Part shown: one piece after another, positions 55,940 to 64,000 of the stretch | How the letters are laid out: each line of letters begins with the position of its first letter | Position numbering within the stretch: the first letter of the stretch is position 1 | DNA from: Symsagittifera roscoffensis | Lineage: Eukaryota; Xenacoelomorpha; Acoela; Convolutidae | DNA length: 64,000 nucleotides | Assembly (NCBI RefSeq): GCF_963678635.1 | Contig: NC_087071.1 | Location: forward strand, 28,737,325 to 28,801,324 | Direction: 5' to 3' | Notes under the pieces: generated by a model | What the model was told of the DNA's origin: nothing | Database searches by the model: none | What the model saw: the letters and a program-made list of their open reading frames with translations, nothing else | Translations under genes and position numbers: made by a program

Positions 55940-56347
55940 TTGCTTGCTGTACTCTTTTGTATCGACCGATTCACTAAACTTCCATTGGCCAAGATTGTAA
56001 ATAAAACGTCCTCGAACACGGTGATTTCGTTCTTAAATGACTATTGTCATCTTCACGGATTCCCAAGGAAGATTAGAGTCGACCATGGGTCGTGCTTTTT
56101 CTCACAAGATTTTAAAAATTTCTGCAAAAAATATAACATCGAGATCATTTATTGTACTGTCGGCGATCATAGATTAAATGGGCTTGTGGAAAGACTGGTT
56201 TACACGATAAAACCTAAATTTTTGGAATTGTCATTTGATTTACCGAAACCTTCTTTAAATTCGTCGATCGGAAAAATTATCTTGAATTTAAGAACCACAA
56301 AACCAACCCCAACCGGTTGTACCCCATTCGAAAAACACTTTAATTGA
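55940..56347 (+). pseudogene. pol: Truncated integrase core, array unit 5
   Basis: 135 codons, longer than units 1-4 because the LPKPS reading is kept. It retains VDHGSCF and DX35E spacing, the best-preserved core of the array, but also lacks the first Asp. It ends at TGA 56345-56347. Confidence 0.8.
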
Positions 56348-57561
56348 ACGGCTAACACTCGATGGAAAAATCTAATTTTCTTTGATGGCCGTTTAGATAA
56401 AGGAAAATCGATACTATCAAACCGACGGGCCAGTAACTGCGAATTGCACGACCGCGCGGAATACGGTTACCTCGACGAAGATAAGAACAGCCCATCGGAC
56501 CCGGAGGACAGCTTACCGCTAGCTCAAAGATTCCCGAGCACACATACAACAGAGGGTCGTAAACAGTCCCGAAGTCTCAATACATCGAAGAACGTAGACG
56601 CTGGAGGTAAATGATATAGAAGGGCTACCAATAGAAAAAATGGGGAACCTTATTTTAACTTAGTAAAGAAGGATATCATAGACTCATCCGACCACACAAT
56701 AACTCTCGATAACGGTCACATTTTACGAAAATCGGACTTGGCTTTTAAAGGAAAACTTCTCCCCGGTCCACAAAAATCGTGGTGAACCAACCATCCATCG
56801 GGCACAAGTTACATTAACGTTCGAGTTTAGCCGGAAAGAGGAAGCTATCTCCACCAAAGAAGACCTTATCGACAAGCACCCCTCAGCTAAGGCAGGGCAC
56901 CTCAGGAGCGGATAGGCCAACCCAGACGTCCTCGGTTTATCGATGTAGTATTTGAAATAGACAACCAGACTACTAGTACAGTGCAGGATGTTACTACCAA
57001 CCAATCCATTTCTACATTCGTGATTTTCTCACATTCAGACCTGCTAACACCATTAGCGGAGACTCCACAAGTACATAACCTGGTTGCTGAAACTACGCTG
57101 ACTTGGTCCTATAAGAAACCCTGCCCATCGGAAAGGGCCAATTACACGCCGATTATCTCAATCTTATAAATATATCCTCTCCGGATCTTACTCATCATCT
57201 CAACCTACAATAACCGACACATTTGGCGAAGCAGAGAAACCTAGTGATATATCCTCGACTATCGATTCAGACGTAAAAGCAAAACTAAACGACTTTGACA
57301 AAAAATTTAACGGATCTCTCTAAAACTTGCAAAACTTTCCTTTTTACCCGTCGTTTTTTAGCGTACACACCTAATCGATCATTTTATTGTAGATATCGTT
57401 GTACATGTTATGTGCATCTTGTAAATTAGTTTCCTTTTTTATACTAGCTTTAGTTATTTTGTTTTATTTTATCTGTTATATAACTGTAAATTCTGTATAT
57501 TCGCCCTGTACATTTGTACGTTCCTCATTTCATTTGTAGATGCTGTTTTGCTTGCTGTACT

Positions 57562-57674
57562 ATTTCTTTTCGGTGGTGCAGTTTGTAAATCTTGTTCCTA
57601 CTTTATAGGGGGAAAAGGTTTGAATATAGAATTAGTTAGTGACAGTGTAGTTTTATTTTTTTCCCGTTGGGAAA
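57562..57674 (+). other. Single-copy 3' end of element B with polypurine run
   Basis: Only here does the sequence continue past the unit end. AGGGGGGAAAAGG (about 57607-57619) is a good polypurine tract. GTTGGGAAA lies directly before the LTR, as in element A. Confidence 0.55.
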
Positions 57675-57880
57675 TGTTGTGATTTATTTTTAGCTGTTTT
57701 CAATGACCTACGGCATAATTAAACACCGGATAACTTTGTTCGATGCGACCATCGGTCGATCGCAGAGTGTTCGTTCAGTTTTTGTTTCAGAACGTTTTAA
57801 GATAACACACTTTATTTTAAATGTTTTAATCTTTTAAGTAATTGCACAATGGTTCTACATAACTAGTAGATTAATAGAAC
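57675..57880 (+). repeat. 3' LTR of Gypsy element B
   Basis: It starts TGTTGTGATTTATTTTTAGC and ends TAATAGAAC; the last 9 or so bases seen in the 5' LTR are missing. Differences from the 5' LTR are spread along the length, so the insertion is not recent. Confidence 0.85.
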
Positions 57881-60800
57881 TTGAATAAAAATTAAATATG
57901 GATGTGATCAGCTGCAGCAATGCTATGAACACAAATAAAAGATAAAATAAAAGAAACAAAAGTCAATGACTAACCAGATGCTTAACTGATATATGCACTG
58001 AACTTATTTTGAAAATCTTTTCAAACAAGCCTTGTGGATAGAAAAAGCGTTACATTAGAAGTGGATAGTGTAACACTGGCTGTAGATTTCATGATATTGC
58101 TTCTAGTTTCGTTCTCTCTCCTAACGACACCGTAAAGTGGTCCCTTGGATAGTGAAATCAGCGGGGCAGTCGAGATTCACTTCTATCCAGAATTCCGAAA
58201 AGGCTATGTTGATGGCAACGATTCTGTACGGTATTATGTTTTATCCCCCCTTTTTGTACTACTTTTATCTCGATAGTATCGCAATATTTTCAAACGATAA
58301 GTAAATTCAAAAAAAAGAAGTCCAAATACAGAAGGTTATTAGTGGCCAGAATAAAGTCTATTAACTTAGTTAAAAAAAGGGTCGCAATCAACCAACACAA
58401 TTGCCAAATTGCAATTTATCTTCCAATTAACAATAACTAACTCGCTGCACTCTTTCTATCCTCGCTAGTTCAATCAACTGTCTCTCACTCTAGAGAAATC
58501 ACTGCTTCAACGTACTTACACTTACTTGGGAGAATCTCTATCATAGAAATATCGAACTGTTCTCTAACTAGTTGAAAAGGAACCGTTCGCTCTTACAGCA
58601 CAATGATTCTGCCTAGGGATAGGCTACCCGTGACCTTTTTGCTATGTTTGTCTTTTTGACTTGTAATTATAGTTAGAGCTATGATCGTCCCTACAAGTCC
58701 TGACATTTACTCATGTACTCTTGCGCAAGGTCCTTTCAATCGAATTCTGAGTTTGGCAAAAAATGTTTGGACCAGCGATCCTACACTGGGGTTTCAGTTG
58801 AGTTCGGTTTATTTAGCTTAAGACAATTTAGTTTTAAATATTATAAGTCAAAAAGTGATGGGAAAAAAACGCCAGTTATTTAGTTGCTTACCTTCTAATG
58901 TCGCGTGGAATCCAAATTGGGAATGAACGAGAAAAGGATCAGGATTAGTGTTGCATTCAGAAAATGCCAGAAAGAAAATGCTAGATAGAATCTTACTTAA
59001 AAACCGATTTTTTCCCCTCTTTTGTCAAAGAAATCAAACCACTCCAAGAAAGCAGCGTTTAAATGAAGAAAAACTTAAATGTGTGGTTAAATTAAATGTG
59101 TTTCAAAAGGAAAAATTTTGACTACTACTTCATGGAGAAAAAAGTATGAGTCTAAAGCTGTGAAAATTTGAGTCAAAGGGGAGCAAAATGTTTTGTTTCC
59201 ACTATATTTTGATTTTATCAAGTTATAGATACGGGCAAAACATCAAGTTGTTTTTCGACGATTAAATCCATATTTGAAAGTGTGAAAAACTCTCGTAAGA
59301 AACAAGTTCCATTCAGTTCACTCCTGTGATGTAAAAAAAACGTTTTTTGATCTTTTAACGGCAATTTTTTGCACTCGTTGACGCTGACGCGTTTCATTGC
59401 AGTTCAATTTTATTAGTCCAAACTTAGAAAAAAAATGAAGAGAAAAGAATCGAAAATAGTCGAAAATAATTCAGTTCTGTTCATTAGTTCAGATTGATAT
59501 TTTAACGAAAAATTTTTATTACAGCATAGTTTAATTAAATTTCACACGGGAAATAAAAGGTGGAGAAGAAAAACTTTGCAAATTATTCAATAAATTTTCA
59601 TGAGCGTCTTTTTTGACTTTGACTTTGTACCGAATGTTTTTAAAAGCTTTCGTGCAGAGTTTAAATAACTTTTGATCAAGCATTATTAGTCGCTAAAATT
59701 TTTCGTATCGTAATTGGGCACTGTATTCTAATATGCTTTTGAAAAATTAAAAAAATTATCTAATATTTTTTGTCGACACTCGTATCAACTCGCTCAAAAA
59801 CAACTGGTACATTGATGTGAATTCATGTAACATTATGAAAAATCAAAGCTTTAACGTGCAGACATTGCAAACACAACTTGCAGACATAAGTTAACGGGCT
59901 TCGAGGATAATTTTGGTGTTATTTAATGCGTCAGAAAGCTGCATCAAGAAGAGTTAGAAAACTAATGATCGGTAAATTTCTTTGAAATTTTTGAAAATAA
60001 AAGAAACACTAGATCGCAGAAGAGAGGTCTTTTTGCGTAATCCGTCGAAAATTTTCAAAGTACACAGTTTGGCTTCGCAATGAAATCATAGCAAAAATCA
60101 GTGAAGAAAATTAGTTTTTCGATTCCCTACCAAAAAATTCTTCTTGTCACTTAGGCACAGGTTTTCTGGTGTCCAAATGCGTTTTGCTCATTTTCTATTT
60201 AAGTTTAAAGTTATAGTCAACTTAGAGAGCAGCACAGTCAAGTTTGTTATCAGTTTATGTGTTTTAGTCTGAAAAATTTGAAGTGCTTTTTCTAGGAAAG
60301 GGACTGATTGGGATGAAATGACCTGAATATAAAACCGGACTTATCTTCTAAACCATTTTTAGGAAGCAGCTATATTTGACTGATTGTATATCTTGTATTC
60401 AGCAATATTTTTTTCTCACTAATTTGAGAAAAATTGGGAAAAAATTATAAAGTTCCGTGTTTCTAGGTAGACGGAAAAAATCATGGCAATTGTGTTATAG
60501 ATAAATTCAAGACAAAAAGGCACTATATTTTGCCGAGATGATAATTTACCTAGTTTTTCATTAATTTGACAAGGATTAACAAAAGTACAGCTAATTATCA
60601 GAGACCGCCTACCAAACAAATATGAGGGTCAAACTTGTGAATTAAAAAAAGGTTTTTGTTCAGCATCAATTTTTTTTGGCTTTCGATACAAAATCAAAAC
60701 AGACAGAGAGGCCAAGTGAATTTTTGCACCACTTTAATTTCGATAGAAACAAAAAAAGTCGAAAAGAATCAAAAAAGCAAGGAAACACTAGTTCTACCAA

Positions 60801-60910
60801 AAATTATTTTTTCGTACGTTTCGATAGATGTTCATTCAAATTATTTGAATATAATTTTAGCAACAGATTCAAATTTCCAAATAGCAAACAACGAGGACAA
60901 CCTTTTTGAA
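57881..60910. other. Intergenic DNA, no gene recognised
   Basis: AT-rich. Minus-strand donor-like CAAGTAAGT near 58525-58535 is isolated. Open frames near 60419-60946 lack domains. A GACGCTGACGCGTTTCATTGCAG block at 59380 is related to repeats in 61500-63700. Confidence 0.4.
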
Positions 60911-62582
60911 AACACTGCTCTTTTTCCTTCCCCCCACCTCACTTAAACATGAATTTTATGGTCTAACGAGTGGTTTTACAAGGTAAATTATGAAGACCAA
61001 ATATGTTTGTCATGGCCTAGATAGTTCGCCTGTCAATTTTCATAACAATCGAACAAAGTGAACAGTAACTCCAAATATAAAAATTTGCAGGTGGGGGGGG
61101 GGGGGGGAGCAAAAAGAGCCGAAAACACAAGTTGAGCTGGAAAAACAAACTATCAGTTTAAGCAAAAAAAACTTTAAAGTTATAAGTCCTACCTAACACT
61201 GCAATGTTCAACGCTTGCACTTGCAACTGCAAGGAAAGTTACTTACATCACAAGAAAATTAGGGGGAGGGTTGAAAAATAGCCCAAATAGCAATTTTTTT
61301 GTTTCTGCGGGTTTTGTTGTGAAGCCCGAACTATCCCCAGCAACATGCGATATCCAGGAAATTAGCTATAACCAATTTTTCTTAAAAGTAGCTGCCAAAA
61401 TTAAAAGTATTTTTTTGCATACTTATTTAATGATGATTGAAAGTGTTCCCAAAAAACGTGGGCTCTTTTCCAGTTTCCTACCCCCTCGTAAAATTGCAAA
61501 ACAAAACTGTCCATAAATTGTTCACACGACAATTTGCATGTTAGAAATGTTGTAGAAACTTGTTCACCTGTTCACGCTGACACGTTTTAATGCAGTTTAT
61601 AACATCAAAAGTCATTTTAAATAGACTTTTGCTTAATGGATTTGAGAAAAAATCAAAGGGGGGGGGGGAACTGGAAAAGAGCCAAAACGTGAAAAAATCT
61701 CACAAATGTGATAATCCCAAAAAAATGCTGGGGATCAAAAGTGCTGGGGATCAAGTATTTCTTTTTTCGACGACGAGTGTTTTCCGGAAAAGTGGAGAAA
61801 ATAGTTATGACTGATATGACTTTCGATCTTTCAACTCTGCTGTTAGTTCCCGCATTTAAACAAGACAGACTGATCAGATTTCAACTTGTCACCTGTTGAA
61901 TCAGTTTCTACGTTCTTATCCAAAAATCACACTTGGTTAATCAATTTTTGGGCCATTTCAAAATTATAAAAAGGTTAGTTTTTTTTATTCAAGTTTTCCA
62001 ACACAACCTTAAACTATATTAATCTTTGTTGTTCATTGAAGAGCAATAGCGTCTAGTTAATACTAACTTCGCCGTAATTTTTTCAGGCTGTTTTCCATCT
62101 CCGACTTGAATTTTTCTGAAATACTTTTTTATAAAATTTTATTTGAATTTAATTCTGACATGTTTTAAATAGCAATAAAGCGTGTCAGCATGAACAAGTG
62201 AACAATCTTACACTCAACTTGATCATGAATAACTTTTGTACTGTGTGATGTAAGTGTGCAATTATGAGATTTAAAACTGGAAAAATGCCATTTTTCACAT
62301 GAAGGTAACATAATAATTAAAGTTGGCTCTTTTCGAGCCCCCCTTAATTTTTTCTGAAATCCAATATTAAAATCTAATCGAAATGACTTTTGATGCTCTA
62401 AACTTCAAAAAATCGTGTAAGCGTGAACAAGTGACCAGATTGTCACAAATTTTCTTACATGCAAATTGCCGTATGAACAATTTTTCCACAATTTCAATTT
62501 GTAATTTTACTAGGGGGATTGGAGAAACTGGAAAAGAGCCTTAAAATTTACCAAAATGATTCAGTATGATATTCATTTTCAG

Positions 62583-62829
62583 ATGCGCGATTTTCTGACA
62601 GCCATTTTTAAAACTTGTCTCGTGACATTCAGTCTCGTTTCCTCCTTCACGCGGAATCCCGAAGCCTCTCACAGACGACAACAACGACGACACCCGCCCA
62701 CTCGATTGTTCCTCGGAGACAATGACGAACGGGTGTTCCGAAAGGACGAAGCGAGTGGGAAGTTTGAGCGGGATGTGAATTTTGAGAGTTCGAAGTCAGC
62801 TGTGATGCAACCTGTCGATTTGGGACCAA
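62583..62829 (+). CDS. Exon of a predicted secreted protein (N-terminal)
   Basis: ATG 62583 lies immediately after TTTTCAG, a strong acceptor; the upstream ATG (62556) is therefore likely intronic or leader. Residues 1-22 (MRDFLTAIF, CLVTFSLVSS) form a signal peptide. The rest is basic and polar with RR pairs, FLGDNDERVF and ERDVNFESSK. The donor is CCAA|GTAAGA (exon end 62829, phase 1). It splices in frame to 63478. It may be a small extracellular protein or a peptide precursor; I recognise no family. Confidence 0.6.
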
Positions 62830-63477
62830 GTAAGATGAGCTTCCCTGTCTTTTTTCCCATTATAGCTCGCCACCCCACTATAGCTTACTGGCAAAAAAAT
62901 TGAAGCTCCCGGCTCCTTTTCTATTACCTCCCCACCTCACATAAGCACCCTTTTTATGATATAACGAGGGGATTTACAAGGTTAAACATGAAGAACAAAT
63001 ATGTTTTTTTCATGGCCTAATTCGCATGCCAATTTTTGTAACAATCTGACAACGTTTTGAACGTTTCTTATAAAACTTCTCTGGTTAAAAATTGCAGGTG
63101 CGGGGTAAAAGGAAAAAGAGCCTAGCTCCCCATCCAAGCTTAGCGATAAAAAAGTTAAAGCTCCTCACCTCCAGGTTAGTAACAAAAATAGGTAACGATT
63201 TTTGTATTTTGGGCTAAATTTCTGACGGGGGGAGGGAAGGGGATAACGTGAGAGACCACAGCTTTTCAATAGTTTGTTTACTGACGTTTCATCTCAACGG
63301 CTGCAAATTTTGGATTTATTGCGTGAGGCGTTGTTTTTGGAACATGTGCCAGATTGTCCAAATGTGGAAGAAGAGTGGAAAAAAGCCCGTTTTCTTAAAC
63401 CATTCTATTTGTTTGATTCATTTTAAATAACTTAATTTCTCCTCACTTATCTATGTTTTCTATGGTTATTTTTACAG

Positions 63478-63597
63478 CTCCTGAATGGCTTGTGGTAAAT
63501 CCAAATCAACCTGGAATCGGCAACAAACCAGGTCAACATGGACCTAAGTTGAGAAGCAAGCGAGATGTCAACTTCAAAAGTGAGAAGACCGAAATAG
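63478..63597 (+). CDS. Second exon of the predicted secreted protein
   Basis: The acceptor TTTTTACAG ends at 63477 and the donor ATAG|GTAAGA follows at 63598. At 120 bases it keeps phase 1 on both sides, so it can be skipped or duplicated without a frameshift. It encodes PEWLVVNPNQPGIG, a Gly/Pro/Gln-rich stretch, then SKRDVNFKSEK, which repeats the RDVNF motif of exon 1. KR before DVNF would be a dibasic processing site. Further exons lie beyond the window. Confidence 0.6.
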
Positions 63598-63879
63598 GTA
63601 AGAAATCTGAGCCTTGAAAGAAGAGTCGGCTCTTTTCCAGTCCCCCTTTCAAATTCAATTTTGAAAAGTCTATTTAACGTTGTCATAATGCAATGAAATT
63701 TGGCGTGGTGAACAAATCAACAATTCTGAACAGATTTGTTCTTCATACTTTACAGTGTAACATCACACATTTAGCCGCGATAACACGTAAGCCGAACATA
63801 AAACTCGGTATTTTGAAAGGGGGGAAACTGGAAAAGAGCCGAAGAGTCCTACCACGCCACTGTTTCTAGTATTTTGATC

Positions 63880-64000
63880 AGGCGCGGATCTAGGAATTTC
63901 TCGAGGGGGGCGGATTTTAGAGAAAAAAATGAAAGTTTTGGTCGACCTTTTTTTAGGTCGACCAAATTGGTTTTCTGAGCTCTCTCAAAACACTATAAAG
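63880..64000 (+). repeat. GGGGCGGATCTAGG-family repeat, truncated by window end
   Basis: GCGCGGATCTAGGAATTTCTCGAGGGGGGCGGATTTT matches 39067-39110; AGGTCGACC then GAGCTCTC are also shared. Confidence 0.7.

Larger units (their letters stand above)
48004..57561 (+). repeat. Tandem array, six units of about 1.58-1.61 kb derived from integrase core to 3' end
   Basis: Unit starts (CTCTTATGTATCGAC, or a one-base variant) lie at 48004 (native), 49594, 51179, 52763, 54347 and 55952; the last unit ends near 57561. Spacings are 1590, 1585, 1584, 1584, 1605 and 1610. Junctions fuse GCTTGCTGTA to CTCTTATG. Each unit has a truncated integrase core, integrase tail, 3' ORF and a short hydrophobic frame. 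Confidence 0.95.
43859..57880 (+). mobile_element. Ty3/Gypsy LTR retrotransposon B, decayed, with a sixfold internal tandem array
   Basis: 5' LTR 43859-44074, gag, zinc knuckle, protease, RT, RNase H, linker, integrase, then five extra tandem copies of the integrase-core-to-3'-end segment, then 3' LTR 57675-57880. About 14 kb in place of the expected 6 kb. Many stops and frameshifts. Same family as element A. Confidence 0.92.
60911..63845. repeat. Field of diverged repeats with CTGGAAAAGAGCC ends in both orientations
   Basis: CTGGAAAAGAGCC occurs at 61671-61683, 62528-62540 and 63828-63840. Its complement GGCTCTTTTCCAG is at 61460-61472 and 63628-63640, with variants near 60919, 61113, 62325, 62905 and 63107. 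G or C runs lie on the outer side. A further pair of direct repeats (60920-61070 and 62905-63060) shares TTTACAAGGT and ATATGTTT, and GACACG/GTTCAC blocks recur. They resemble ends of a non-autonomous element family. Confidence 0.6.

Noticed and set aside
7428-57561. Possible CRISPR array (regular direct repeats)
   Set aside because: The repeats are minisatellites or retroelement units without unique spacers, and the DNA is from an animal.
21938-57880. An envelope gene in Gypsy elements A or B
   Set aside because: The 3' ORF is short and acidic with no signal peptide or Cys pattern; the hydrophobic 63-codon frame is too short and is disrupted in the last unit.

Overview
The window looks like nuclear DNA of an AT-rich invertebrate animal, probably an arthropod or other ecdysozoan; the species cannot be named from sequence alone. 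Animal traits are GT-AG introns, a RING/B-box/MATH gene, Ty3/Gypsy retroelements, MITE-like elements, a tRNA-derived SINE head and an envelope gene of the chuvirus/BEL type. Only a few per cent of the window looks like host gene; most is mobile or duplicated DNA. One 200-base run of N (39286-39485) marks an assembly gap.

Layout. 1-7426: right part of an A/C-rich multi-ORF element, cut by the window's left edge. It holds a Pro/Ser/Thr-rich ORF, a chuvirus-glycoprotein-like envelope split by a frame break, a second large unknown ORF with a Pro/Ser/Thr-rich N-terminus, and a possible 3' LTR. 7428-21900: intergenic DNA with minisatellites, a MITE-like element, old tandem duplications, a 487-bp foldback element and the last exon of a membrane-protein gene (minus strand). 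21938-29247: decayed Ty3/Gypsy element A, whose 3' end has been tandemly duplicated. 29533-37418: MITE copies, an exon of an unknown Ser-rich gene, a 1.59-kb tandem duplication and a G/C-richer repeat bounded by CTAGTACTAG. 37500-41800: sparse DNA, the gap, a SINE head and short repeats. 42238-43278: an intact single-exon RING/B-box/MATH gene. 43859-57880: Gypsy element B, related to A, in which a 1.58-kb piece (integrase core to 3' end) is present six times in tandem. 57881-64000: intergenic DNA, then two exons of a predicted secreted protein inside a field of short inverted repeats.

Elements A and B share the same plan: LTR starting TGTTGTGA or TGTTATGA, TGGCGCAG primer site overlapping the gag start, zinc-knuckle Gag, RT, RNase H, a Cys-containing linker, integrase, and a small acidic 3' ORF. 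Both are too broken to be autonomous. The most unusual parts are the envelope element with two unrecognised ORFs around the envelope, and the array in which part of a retrotransposon is becoming satellite-like DNA.
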